DNA of 64,000 nucleotides from Muricauda sp. SCSIO 64092. Lineage in GTDB: Bacteria > Bacteroidota > Bacteroidia > Flavobacteriales > Flavobacteriaceae. Below, piece after piece: positions 1 through 8,074 of this stretch. The notes beneath the pieces are model-generated. The model had not been told where the DNA came from and searched no databases. It saw nothing but the letters and a program-made list of their open reading frames with translations. Each line of letters begins with the position of its first letter. The stretch's first letter is position 1. The DNA lies in NCBI RefSeq assembly GCF_023016285.1, contig NZ_CP095413.1:4602501-4666500 (forward strand). Direction: 5' to 3'. The translations under genes were made by a program, and so were the position numbers.

Positions 1-2
1 TT

Positions 3-563
3 GTGCTAGGCGTGTTGGGGATGCTTTTCCTTTTGGACAAACAAATTGGGACCCGTCAATTTTGGCCAGTTTTAATTTACGGTGTTTCAGTAATCTTACT
101 CTTTTCGGCCTCCACTTGGTACCATAGTGTCCAAAATCCCAGTTTAAAAAGGAAGCTTCGGGTATTGGATCATATCAGCATCTACTATCTCATTGCCGGG
201 ACATACACACCTGTATGTCTTTGGATATTGGAGGGTTCCCGAGGTTTTCTACTGCTTTGCCTTGTATGGGGCATTGCTGTTTTTGGAACTTTTCTTAAAC
301 TATTCTTTACAGGAAAGTTCGAAGTGTTTTCCTTGTTGCTTTACGGGGTCATGGGATGGTTGATCGTCATTGATTTGGGGTATTTAATGGAGAACACTTC
401 CAAAACTGAACTGCTCTTTCTGGCCCTTGGAGGAGCCTTCTATACCATAGGGATACTTTTTTATGCCACTAAAAAGATTCCCTTTAACCATTTAATTTGG
501 CATTTTTTTGTGTTGGGCGGGGCAATAAGCCACTGGCTTATGGTTTGTACTATAATTGAGTGA
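3..563 (+). CDS. Hemolysin III / YqfA-like membrane protein (5' end missing)
   Basis: This is a multi-spanning membrane protein of the hemolysin III (YqfA, PAQR-like) superfamily. Visible family marks are a histidine in STWYHS (about residue 41), the LDH-x-x-I motif followed by AGTYTP (residues 55-70), and a closing H-x-x-W-H...SHW segment, which are the conserved putative metal-binding histidines of the superfamily. The frame is open to the window edge and the visible 186 residues are about 20-30 short of the usual length, so the true start probably lies upstream; the GTG at position 3 is not convincing. The biochemical role of bacterial members is unclear; despite the name few are proven haemolysins. 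A dyad at 613-638 follows it. Confidence 0.85.
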   Translation: MLGVLGMLFLLDKQIGTRQFWPVLIYGVSVILLFSASTWYHSVQNPSLKRKLRVLDHISIYYLIAGTYTPVCLWILEGSRGFLLLCLVWGIAVFGTFLKLFFTGKFEVFSLLLYGVMGWLIVIDLGYLMENTSKTELLFLALGGAFYTIGILFYATKKIPFNHLIWHFFVLGGAISHWLMVCTIIE

Positions 564-612
564 TTATATTAAAGGACCATTAACCCAATATTTCAAAAAA
601 GTTACAGTGGAT

Positions 613-638
613 TAATCCTTATATTTTGGAAAGGATTA
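613..638. terminator. Candidate hairpin after the hemolysin III gene
   Basis: The arms TAATCCTT and AAGGATTA (8 bp, perfect) are separated by 10 bases and followed by TT and an A-run. It sits about 50 bases after the upstream stop and about 50 before the next promoter element. The stem is A/T-rich, so it may be a weak terminator or an operator. Confidence 0.3.
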
Positions 639-687
639 TTTAAAAAATACTTAATTCCTTTCGCCATCCTTGAAGATCGATGCATCA

Positions 688-695
688 TAATTTTG
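688..695 (+). promoter_or_regulatory. Bacteroidota -7 promoter element (TAATTTTG)
   Basis: The sequence matches the TAnnTTTG consensus of Bacteroidota housekeeping promoters. It lies inside the longest possible reading frame of the PAP2 gene (ATG at 680), so transcription would begin near 702 and translation at the ATG at 713. A -33 TTG at optimal spacing is not evident. Confidence 0.45.
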
Positions 696-712
696 TAGTA
701 AACCTTATTGTG

Positions 713-1399
713 ATGCGATTGGTTTTCGACAGGTTAGCTCCTTTTTTCCTCGCTTTTGCGGTGCTGGTTCCCTTTTTGTTTGTGGATAGCATTGACTTCA
801 TGATTATGGTGAATGGATTTCGAACACCATTTTGGGATATGTTTTTTGTTAAGTCCAGTGCCCTTGGACATACCATTACGGTTGTTTTTGCCCTATTGCT
901 AGTGCTCCGATTCCGGTTCAAATGGTTAGCGATTTTTCTACTGGCTTTTCTTATTCAGGTTTTTATGGTTGTTCTCTTTAAAAAGGGGATATATCATGAC
1001 GAATTACGTCCCTACCTCTATTTTAAGTATTTGGATATGCTAAATCTGATTTCGTTGGTCGATGGTGTGAAAATGCGTCATGTGAATACGTTTCCCTCTG
1101 GTCACACCGCCACCATATTCTTTTTGGTGTCCTTTTTTGCCATTCTTGCCAGGAACAAAGTGGCGTCATGGGTACTTCTAATGGTTGGTCTTTTGGTAGG
1201 TTTTTCCAGAATATACCTTTTCCAACATTGGTATATGGACGTGTATTTTGGAATGTTATTTGGAGTGGCATCATCCATAATTGCCTATCTGTATATTAAG
1301 TCAAACCCCAAAAAATGGCATGCCCGGCAATTGCAAACAGATTATAAGATTTGGATTAGGCACACCCAAAATGCTGTAAGGCAGTTATTTAATTATTAG
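713..1399 (+). CDS. PAP2-family membrane phosphatase
   Basis: This is an integral membrane phosphatase of the PAP2 / lipid phosphate phosphatase family, 228 residues from the chosen start. The three signature motifs are present: K91...R99-P100, PSGH at 118-121 and S165-R166...H172...D176, which form the phosphohistidine active site. Hydrophobic segments alternate in the usual five- to six-helix pattern. Likely substrates are undecaprenyl pyrophosphate or another lipid phosphate; the sequence does not decide. The longer frame begins at 680, but a -7 promoter element (688-695) overlaps it, so I start at 713. The next gene begins 9 bases after the stop, so PAP2 and the glycosyltransferase are probably co-transcribed and may share lipid-linked sugar metabolism. 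Confidence 0.88.
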   Translation: MRLVFDRLAPFFLAFAVLVPFLFVDSIDFMIMVNGFRTPFWDMFFVKSSALGHTITVVFALLLVLRFRFKWLAIFLLAFLIQVFMVVLFKKGIYHDELRPYLYFKYLDMLNLISLVDGVKMRHVNTFPSGHTATIFFLVSFFAILARNKVASWVLLMVGLLVGFSRIYLFQHWYMDVYFGMLFGVASSIIAYLYIKSNPKKWHARQLQTDYKIWIRHTQNAVRQLFNY

Positions 1400-1407
1400 T
1401 TGGTCCC

Positions 1408-2979
1408 ATGGCTTTCTTGGAAAAGTATGCTTCATGGATTGTTTTCCTTAGCGCTTTGTTCATCTGTACCTCTTTTATAGGATGGTATCCCGTCTATATT
1501 TTGGATGAAGCACGAAATGCGGAAGCTGCACGGGAAATGTATGTAAATGGCGATTATATCGTTCCCTTTTTTAATGGAGCGCTACGTACCGACAAACCAC
1601 CATTGCATTATTATTTTATGGCCCTTGGCTATGAACTGTTTGGAATATCCGCATTTGGGGCTCGTTTTTTTTCCGGGGTTTTTGGGGCACTCACCATATT
1701 GGTCACTTTCCTTTTTGCCAGAAAACAGTTGGGTTTTCAATCGGCTTCTTTGAGTGTGGTCATTTTATCATCATCGTTGTTTTTTGTGCAGGAGTTTCAT
1801 TTGGCGGTACCTGACCCTTATCTGATTTTCTTCGTTTCATCTGCGCTGTTCTGCTTTTACGAGTTTTATGATTCGGGCAATAAAAAATGGCTTCTATGGG
1901 CCTATACGGGCATAGGTTTGGGCATTTTGACCAAAGGTCCCGTTGCCATTGTGCTTCCTGGACTATCGGTTTTTCTTTTTCTAATCTTGAAAAGGGCGCT
2001 CAATTTTAAAAATGTCATGGCCTTCAGGCCCATTTTAGGTGTGTTGTTGTCATTAACGATAGCCATACCTTGGTATTATCTCGTTCATGAGGCTACCAAT
2101 GGGGAATGGACAAAGGGATTCTTTTTGGACCACAACATAAATCGCTTTAATTCCGGAAAAGAAGGACATGGTGGGCTTTTTCTCCTGACCCCACTTTTTG
2201 TTTTTTTGGGAATGCTTCCTTTTTCAATTTTTTTAATTCAGGCTTTTTCCAAAGCGTGGAGGGAAAGGAAGCAAAATGATTTTCAGTTATTTGCGGCTGT
2301 AGTTTCCCTGGTCACCATTACATTCTTTAGTGTGGCGAGTACAAAGCTGCCCAACTATCCCATGCCATGTTATCCTTTTATTGCCATTATCATTGCGCGG
2401 TTCTTAAGGGAAGTAGGTACTAATAAGCCCCCATTTAAATCGCTCAAGTACAGTGTGTTTTTTTTGATTTTCATTTCTATTTTGCTGCCCATAGGAGGTT
2501 ATATGGCCTTGAACCTGGAAAAAACACTCCATGAAGTACGATGGGTCGCCTTTTTACTTTCCGTTTTGACCATTACCTCTCTTTTTGCAGGGTTCTTTTT
2601 TAAGAAAGCGGCATACAAGAGAATGATTTTAAGTATTGCCCTGGGATGGGGTTTCATGGGCCTTGTATTGTTTGGTGTGATTTATCCTATGTTCACAATG
2701 AAAAGCCCAACGGTTTTGGCTTCGAAAATCATTGGGGAAAATTCTGATGTAGTGGTATATCAGCGTTTTGATAGTGCATTTCCATTTCACTTCAACCGTA
2801 CCTTTACGGTGGTACATACCCTAAAGGAATTGGAAGATTATTTAGCGAAACATCCACATGGATATATTCTCACCAATACCAGAAATACCGAAAGTCTTTT
2901 GAAGTTACGGCAATTTAACCTGATTATGGAACAAAAAGCCCTTTTCGAAAACCATACTACCCGCATTTATAAAAAATAG
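1408..2979 (+). CDS. ArnT/PMT-like glycosyltransferase, GT39 family
   Basis: This 523-residue polytopic membrane protein looks like a family 39 (ArnT/PMT_2) glycosyltransferase, which moves a sugar from a polyprenyl-phosphate donor to lipid A or another acceptor in the periplasm. Evidence: an N-terminal helix, then a first periplasmic loop with the acidic motif DEARNAEAAREM followed by DKPPLHYY, as in ArnT and Dol-P-Man mannosyltransferase relatives, and about ten further hydrophobic segments. The C-terminal 100 residues are a soluble domain. It follows the PAP2 gene by 8 bases. Its stop overlaps the 3' end of the convergent ZIP gene by 13 bases. The actual sugar and acceptor cannot be read from sequence. 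Confidence 0.85.
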   Translation: MAFLEKYASWIVFLSALFICTSFIGWYPVYILDEARNAEAAREMYVNGDYIVPFFNGALRTDKPPLHYYFMALGYELFGISAFGARFFSGVFGALTILVTFLFARKQLGFQSASLSVVILSSSLFFVQEFHLAVPDPYLIFFVSSALFCFYEFYDSGNKKWLLWAYTGIGLGILTKGPVAIVLPGLSVFLFLILKRALNFKNVMAFRPILGVLLSLTIAIPWYYLVHEATNGEWTKGFFLDHNINRFNSGKEGHGGLFLLTPLFVFLGMLPFSIFLIQAFSKAWRERKQNDFQLFAAVVSLVTITFFSVASTKLPNYPMPCYPFIAIIIARFLREVGTNKPPFKSLKYSVFFLIFISILLPIGGYMALNLEKTLHEVRWVAFLLSVLTITSLFAGFFFKKAAYKRMILSIALGWGFMGLVLFGVIYPMFTMKSPTVLASKIIGENSDVVVYQRFDSAFPFHFNRTFTVVHTLKELEDYLAKHPHGYILTNTRNTESLLKLRQFNLIMEQKALFENHTTRIYKK

Positions 2980-3638
2980 GCAATTCCAAATCCCAAGATG
3001 ACCACTATAAGCTTTTTGAGGTCAAACGAATGCCCTTTGGCGCTTTCAAAAAGAATAACTGTGGAAATGTGAAGAAAGACCCCAACCACCAATGCCACCA
3101 TCTGGGTTTTGTAGGTCGAAATAAAGGTAGTTTCCGAGGCCAAATAACTACCCAAAGGGGTCATAAGGGCAAATAGCAGTATAAAAATGATAGTCAAACC
3201 CCGGTTCAATTTGGAGTTCACCAAAAACATGGAAAGAATAATGGCCACGGGTATTTTGTGCACCAGTATTCCATAGAGGATTCCGTTTTCCCCAGAAATG
3301 GGTATCCCTTCAATTAGGGCGTGCAGTGATAGACTGATGAACAATATCGTTGGAAATTGATTTTTGTCCAGTTGCCAATGCATATGACCATGTTCGGCAC
3401 CTTTGGAGAAAAACTCAAGGAAGAGCTGAAGTAAGACCCCAATCAATATGAATAGGGTATTGGTTTTTGGATTTCCTTTACTGTAGACTTCGGGAACCAA
3501 TTCAAAAAAAGTAAGTGCCAATAAAAAGGCCCCACTAAAAGCCAGTAAGAGCTTTATATTGGTTTGTTTCCTTGGTTTGGTCAATAGTACTAGCCCGTAG
3601 CTTGCAAGTACGGTAAGTACAAGTATTAGGTAATTCAT
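2967..3638 (-). CDS. ZIP-family metal transporter
   Basis: This 223-residue inner-membrane protein belongs to the ZIP family of divalent metal (usually Zn or Fe) uptake transporters. Helix IV carries the H-x-x-x-E-G motif (H106, E110, G111) and helix V carries H-K-x-P (H127-P130), the two metal-binding signatures. A histidine-rich stretch in the loop before helix IV (EHGHMH, about residues 82-87) is typical of ZIP proteins. About seven to eight hydrophobic segments are visible. It is a single gene that runs convergent to GT39 and divergent from the THUMP methyltransferase, with a 55-base gap to the latter. Confidence 0.9.
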   Translation of the reverse strand: MNYLILVLTVLASYGLVLLTKPRKQTNIKLLLAFSGAFLLALTFFELVPEVYSKGNPKTNTLFILIGVLLQLFLEFFSKGAEHGHMHWQLDKNQFPTILFISLSLHALIEGIPISGENGILYGILVHKIPVAIILSMFLVNSKLNRGLTIIFILLFALMTPLGSYLASETTFISTYKTQMVALVVGVFLHISTVILFESAKGHSFDLKKLIVVILGFGIAYFL

Positions 3639-3652
3639 GTATTAGGTAGGTG

Positions 3653-3680
3653 TTGAAGCCTTAAAATTACCCTATTTTTG
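3653..3680 (+). promoter_or_regulatory. Promoter of the THUMP methyltransferase gene
   Basis: A TTG at 3653-3655 (-33) is followed after 17 bases by TATTTTTG at 3673-3680 (-7). Both elements and the spacing fit the Bacteroidota sigma-ABfr consensus. The predicted transcript start is near 3687, just before the first ATG of the gene. Confidence 0.65.
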
Positions 3681-3693
3681 GAACATTCAGGAT

Positions 3694-4854
3694 ATGGATA
3701 TGGGAGGTAATTTTAAAATGTTGGCCAAGACGTTGTTTGGTTTTGAACCCTTACTGGCCAAAGAGTTGAGAAACCTTGGGGCCAGTAATGTCAGGGAGGG
3801 TAATCGTATGGTCACCTTTGAGGGGGATACCGGTTTTATGTACAAGGCCAATTTGTGCTTGCGAACGGCCCTAAAAGTGTTCAAGCCCCTACATAAATTC
3901 AAGGTTACCAATGAAAAACAATTCTATAGGGAACTGTACCAGATGGATTGGCCTTCGATTTTTAAACCGGACAGGACCTTTGCTTTTGATACAACCATGC
4001 ATACCGAGGTTTTTAAAAACTCCATGTTTGTTTCCTTAAAAGCCAAAGATGCCCTTGTGGATAAATTTAGGGCGATGGGCCTACAACGTCCCAATGTGGA
4101 TTCGCAGTACGCCCATGTGCGAATCAATATTCATATTCAGGATACATTTTGCACGGTTTCCCTGGACAGTTCAGGAAATTCCCTGCATCAAAGGGGCTAC
4201 AGGAAGGCGGTGAATATTGCCCCTATTAATGAGGTGCTGGCAGCGGGTTTACTTTTAATGAGTGGCTGGGATGGTAGAACACATTTTTTGGATCCCATGT
4301 GTGGTAGCGGGACATTACTGATAGAGGCCGCCATGATTGCCTGCAATATTCCGGCAAATATCAATCGCGATCACTATGCCTTTATGAACTGGAATGATTT
4401 TGACCAGGAATTGTTCCAAAAAATTGTGGAATCCAGTTTGAACAGGACACGCGATTTTCACCATAGGATTTTGGGGTATGATAAAGCACCATCAGCGGTC
4501 CGAAAAACCATTGAAAATGTACAACATGCAAATCTATCGGAATACGTGACGATAGAGCGAAAGGATTTTTTTAGGACGGAAAAACCCAATAGCGGACCCC
4601 TACATATGGTGTTCAATCCTCCGTATGGGGAACGATTGAATGTTGATATCCCCACTTTCTATGGAAAGCTGGGGGATACCTTAAAACGGCATTATCCAAA
4701 TACCAATGCTTGGTTTATTACCTCCAATACGGAAGCCTTAAAATATGTAGGGTTGCGCCCTTCCAAAAAGGTCAAGGTATTTAACGGCAAATTGGAATCC
4801 AGACTGGTGTTCTATGAGATGTACGAGGGCAGCCGAAAAAAGAAATCAGAATAG
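3694..4854 (+). CDS. THUMP-domain rRNA methyltransferase (RlmL N-terminal type)
   Basis: This 386-residue S-adenosylmethionine-dependent methyltransferase likely makes N2-methylguanosine in 23S rRNA, like the N-terminal half of E. coli RlmL (YcbY). Residues 1-165 contain a ferredoxin-like plus THUMP RNA-binding region, and the Rossmann domain follows with the SAM-binding motif DPMCGSG (200-206) and the catalytic NPPYGERL motif near residue 310. ATG codons at 3694, 3700 and 3718 are all in frame. The short leader from the promoter and the conserved FKM-L-AKTLFGFE start of relatives favour 3694 or 3700. It is monocistronic, and faces the DUF349 gene tail-to-tail. Confidence 0.9.
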   Translation: MDMGGNFKMLAKTLFGFEPLLAKELRNLGASNVREGNRMVTFEGDTGFMYKANLCLRTALKVFKPLHKFKVTNEKQFYRELYQMDWPSIFKPDRTFAFDTTMHTEVFKNSMFVSLKAKDALVDKFRAMGLQRPNVDSQYAHVRINIHIQDTFCTVSLDSSGNSLHQRGYRKAVNIAPINEVLAAGLLLMSGWDGRTHFLDPMCGSGTLLIEAAMIACNIPANINRDHYAFMNWNDFDQELFQKIVESSLNRTRDFHHRILGYDKAPSAVRKTIENVQHANLSEYVTIERKDFFRTEKPNSGPLHMVFNPPYGERLNVDIPTFYGKLGDTLKRHYPNTNAWFITSNTEALKYVGLRPSKKVKVFNGKLESRLVFYEMYEGSRKKKSE

Positions 4855-4959
4855 ACCTGCACCCCCGGAAACTGCTTCTTGGAAATACGGGCCACTTCCA
4901 CTTTGTTGACCGAGTTGACCATAATTGGAAGCAGGATTTTCATCTAAAAAAAATGAAAT
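4846..4959 (-). other. Protein-like in-frame extension behind the DUF349 stop
   Basis: After the TAG stop of the DUF349 gene the same minus-strand frame stays open for 37 codons to a TGA at 4846-4848. It reads like real protein, with a Gly/Gln/Ser-rich stretch (NYGQLGQQSGSGPYFQEA) and a GGAGLF end. A second minus frame also gives a 43-residue ORF from ATG 4943 (begins MKILLPIMVNSVNKVEV). One of these may be the remnant of a lost gene between the methyltransferase and DUF349 genes, or a former DUF349 C-terminus. I cannot say which frame was coding. Confidence 0.3.
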
Positions 4960-7179
4960 CTATTCCTCCTCGTCGGCGCTTTCACCATCAAATTCCCCTT
5001 TTACCAATTTGTTCTCCATAATATTCAGGTTCTTCAACTTGGCTTTCCAGGTCTCCAGGGATTCTTTGTGTCTAGCAATGTTATTATGGACTTCCTTTAC
5101 CAAAGGACTGCCCTCTGAAGCATTTGAAAAAAACAAAAGGTTGTTTTCCAACTGGCGGATTTCGCTTTTGCTCTCATCAATCTTTTTTCTTATAAAGGCA
5201 CGTTCATTGCTGATGGCCCTTTCGTTATTATCCGCTTTTGCGAGTTGTTTTATTTTGTCCCCATATTTTAAAAGTTCGGACTCTTGCCTACTGACGTCCA
5301 ATTTTTTGAAAAGGGCATCAATTATTTTATTGAACTTTCCGTTAATATGTCTTTTATTGTACGGCACATGTCCTATGGACTTCCATTCTGCGATATAGTC
5401 CTTGATTTTTGGTAAATCTTTCTGCTTATCCCCACTCAATTGGAACCTTTTTAACCGTTCCAAGCAACTGTTTTTGGCCTCATAATTGGCATACTCCGTT
5501 TTTTGGGTAGCGTTCCTCTGGGAATGGAGGCGATTGAAATAATGGTTGCAGGCATCCTTAAATTCATTCCAAATCTTGTCCGAATATTTTCTTGGGACAT
5601 GGCCAATTTTTTTCCATTCGTTCTGGATACGTTTCATTTCCGGAGTGGCCACTTCATAATCATCGCTGTCCTTTAAGGTTTGGGCAATCTCCAAAAGTTT
5701 ACGCTTTTTCTCAAGGTTATGGTGTTGTTCGTTTTTAAGTTCCTTGTAAAAGGTATTTTTATTTCGATTGAATTCCCTTACCGCTTCCTTAAACTTCGCC
5801 CAGGTTTCTTCATTGGACTTTTGGGGAACTTTGCCTGCTTTAAAAAAGCTTTCCCTTAGTTCCTCTACCTGTTTGATTTGGGCTTGGATTTCCCTATGGT
5901 TTTTTGCGACGTTCCCGGCTACTTCCTGAATTTGGGCAATGATTTCATTCTTTTTTTCAAGGTTATTTTCATAATTGGCCTCCAAAGCTGCAAAATGCTG
6001 CTGTCTGCGTAAGTGCATGGCTTTTGTGGCCGCACTGAAGCGTTCCCATATTTCTTCCCTTTGTTCCTTGGAAACGGGGCCTATTTCTTCTTTCCAAATC
6101 TTATGTAAGGTTTGGAGTTCCCTGAACGCCTTTCCTAAATCGGATTCTTGTTGTAAGGCCTCGGCCCGTTCGATCAATTTTAGTTTTTCCTCAAGATTAT
6201 GTTTGAAGTCGAGGTCACGTAATTCCCGATTCAGATGAAGAAAATCATAAAAAATCTCTACGTGGTGGTGATAGGTGCGCCAAACATCATTGTAATTGTT
6301 GCGGGGAATAGGTCCTGCATTGCGCCATTTCTCCTGAATTTCCTTGAAATTCTTATAGGTGGTGTTGATGTCCTCCTCAACATTCACCAATCCTTTTAAC
6401 TCCTCAATGAGCAACAACCGATTTTGCAGATTCTGCTTTAACTGCTGTTCCAGGTTCCTGTAATAGGTATCCCGTTTTTCACGGAATTCCTTATACACTT
6501 CATTGAACTGTCTTTTGGTTACGGAATTGTACCTAAAATCTATTTCATTGCCCCCACCTGCTACAAACTCCTCCTTTTTATGCTCAATAAACTCTTGGAA
6601 TTTTAGGTCAAATTCATTTTTAATTGAATTTATATGTTTGTTTATGGCCTGCACCTTTTCATTCCTAACCAAACGTTGCAGTTCCCCTACCAGGTTTTCC
6701 ATACTCATGGCATGGTAGTCCAAAAAAGGAATATGGTGTCTTTTCTCGTTGTCCGTATCTTCTGCATCTTCTGCATTTTCCTGATCAATTTCCTCCTGCG
6801 CTTCTTCTGAAGAAGCTTCCGTGGAGTCCCCTTGATTTTCAGAAACTACGGCAGTGTCATTTTCATGGGTGGAATCCTCTAATTTCTGATCAACATTTTT
6901 CTGGTCAATTTCCTCCTGCGCTTCTTTGGAGTCCCCTTGATTTTCAGAAACTATGGTAGCGTCATTTTCATGGGTGGAATCCTCTAATTTCTGATCAACA
7001 TTTTCCTGATCAATTTCCTCCTGAGCTTCTTCTGAAGAAGCTTCTTTGGAGTCCCCTTGATTTTCAGAAACTATGGCAGCGTCATTTTCATGCGTGGAAT
7101 TCCCTAATTCCTGATCAACATTTTCCGATTGTGTTTGCCCCCCAACAGTTTCCTGTGGTTTTTGTTCTTCATTGTCCAT
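4960..7179 (-). CDS. DUF349 domain-repeat coiled-coil protein
   Basis: This 739-residue soluble protein contains a series of DUF349 units (from about residue 170 to 690). Each unit has a charged helix with W-K or WK-x-I-G motifs such as EWKKIGHVPRK, EWKSIGHVPYNK and KWRNAGPIPRNN spaced about 65-75 residues apart. The C-terminal 80 residues form a coiled coil ending in acidic residues. The N-terminus (residues 20-135) is a low-complexity acidic region made of three near-identical repeats. DUF349 proteins are widespread in Bacteroidota and their role is not established. The ATG at 7179 is preferred over the GTG at 7182. A -7 element lies at 7247-7254. Confidence 0.85.
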   Translation of the reverse strand: MDNEEQKPQETVGGQTQSENVDQELGNSTHENDAAIVSENQGDSKEASSEEAQEEIDQENVDQKLEDSTHENDATIVSENQGDSKEAQEEIDQKNVDQKLEDSTHENDTAVVSENQGDSTEASSEEAQEEIDQENAEDAEDTDNEKRHHIPFLDYHAMSMENLVGELQRLVRNEKVQAINKHINSIKNEFDLKFQEFIEHKKEEFVAGGGNEIDFRYNSVTKRQFNEVYKEFREKRDTYYRNLEQQLKQNLQNRLLLIEELKGLVNVEEDINTTYKNFKEIQEKWRNAGPIPRNNYNDVWRTYHHHVEIFYDFLHLNRELRDLDFKHNLEEKLKLIERAEALQQESDLGKAFRELQTLHKIWKEEIGPVSKEQREEIWERFSAATKAMHLRRQQHFAALEANYENNLEKKNEIIAQIQEVAGNVAKNHREIQAQIKQVEELRESFFKAGKVPQKSNEETWAKFKEAVREFNRNKNTFYKELKNEQHHNLEKKRKLLEIAQTLKDSDDYEVATPEMKRIQNEWKKIGHVPRKYSDKIWNEFKDACNHYFNRLHSQRNATQKTEYANYEAKNSCLERLKRFQLSGDKQKDLPKIKDYIAEWKSIGHVPYNKRHINGKFNKIIDALFKKLDVSRQESELLKYGDKIKQLAKADNNERAISNERAFIRKKIDESKSEIRQLENNLLFFSNASEGSPLVKEVHNNIARHKESLETWKAKLKNLNIMENKLVKGEFDGESADEEE
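6778..7125 (-). repeat. Three tandem repeats encoding the acidic DUF349 N-terminus
   Basis: Three in-frame copies code for ENVDQ(E/K)L..STHEND...VSENQGDS(K/T)EA..AQEEIDQ units of 40, 36 and 40 residues; the middle copy lacks a four-codon ASSE block. The copies are nearly identical at DNA level, which points to recent slippage or recombination. Confidence 0.85.
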
Positions 7180-7246
7180 CACGATGTTCTTTAAAGGTTA
7201 GCTTGATGGCGATATACGGTAAGTTAACAAGAAAACCTACCATAGA

Positions 7247-7254
7247 CAAAAGTA
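7247..7254 (-). promoter_or_regulatory. -7 element for the DUF349 gene
   Basis: Read on the minus strand this is TACTTTTG, a perfect TAnnTTTG match. The transcript would start near 7240, giving a leader of about 60 bases. No clear -33 TTG is seen. Confidence 0.4.
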
Positions 7255-7321
7255 AGGATTCTTCTTTTGGATTAAGTTATGGCGTATTTTGATAATAAAC
7301 TAAGGATTGGATGGTTTTGAC

Positions 7322-8074
7322 TCATGGGGAATTCCAAATCCCCCAGGCTTTTTCTGCTTGCAGTTCCAACATTGAAAGTCCATTTTTAATGGTGGCCCCT
7401 CTTTTTTTTCCTTCGGACAAAAAGGCTGTTTCAGGTGGGTTGTAAATCAAATCGAACAAAATATGCGTTTCATTCAAATGGACATAGGGAATTTGCGGTT
7501 TTTGATCGCTATGGGGATGTGTTCCCACGGGACTGCAGTTTATAATCAATTGATACTCCTTAAAATGGCTTTTTTTAAGCTGGGAATAGTGCAATTGATC
7601 TCTTGAGGGGGTCCTGGAAACATATCGATATTCAATTCCCAACTGCTCCAAAACAAAGGTAATGGCCTTGGAAGCTCCACCGGTGCCCAGGACCAAAGCT
7701 TTTTTATGATGTTCTTTTAGCAATGGGTATAGGGATTCCTTAAAGCCAAAAGCATCGGTATTGAACCCTATCAATCCATCTTTTGTAAATTTTATGGTAT
7801 TGACGGCACCTATTATTTTTGCCTCACTATCCAGTTGGTGCAAATAGGGTATGATTTCTTCCTTATAAGGAATGGTAACATTAAGTCCCTTAAGGTGTTT
7901 TTGTTCACTAACGTTCTTGAATTGGGAAAGGTCGTCCAGATCAAAGTTTTCATAGCTATGGTCCCGTAAGTTCAGTGCTTGAAACTTTTTGGTGAAATAT
8001 ACTTTGGAGAAAGAATACGAAATACCTTTCCCGACCAATCCAAATCGATATTTATGTTTTTCGGTTTCTTCCAT
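7322..8074 (-). CDS. aroE: Shikimate dehydrogenase
   Basis: It catalyses the NADPH-dependent reduction of 3-dehydroshikimate to shikimate in aromatic amino acid and folate precursor synthesis, in the cytosol. The 250-residue protein has the substrate-binding S-x-S motif (SFSKVYF, residues 21-27), the catalytic lysine in NVTIPYKE (K71), N92 in GAVNT, the catalytic aspartate in NTDAFG (D107) and the nucleotide-binding GTGGASKA loop (130-137). It is slightly shorter than E. coli AroE (272). Its start overlaps the end of the upstream DUF368 gene by 23 bases, so it is the last gene of a TPR-DUF368-DUF368-aroE operon. Confidence 0.93.
   Translation of the reverse strand: MEETEKHKYRFGLVGKGISYSFSKVYFTKKFQALNLRDHSYENFDLDDLSQFKNVSEQKHLKGLNVTIPYKEEIIPYLHQLDSEAKIIGAVNTIKFTKDGLIGFNTDAFGFKESLYPLLKEHHKKALVLGTGGASKAITFVLEQLGIEYRYVSRTPSRDQLHYSQLKKSHFKEYQLIINCSPVGTHPHSDQKPQIPYVHLNETHILFDLIYNPPETAFLSEGKKRGATIKNGLSMLELQAEKAWGIWNSP

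Noticed and set aside
2967..2979. 13-base convergent overlap of the GT39 and ZIP genes.
   Set aside because: Short tail-to-tail overlaps are common in compact genomes and need no special explanation.
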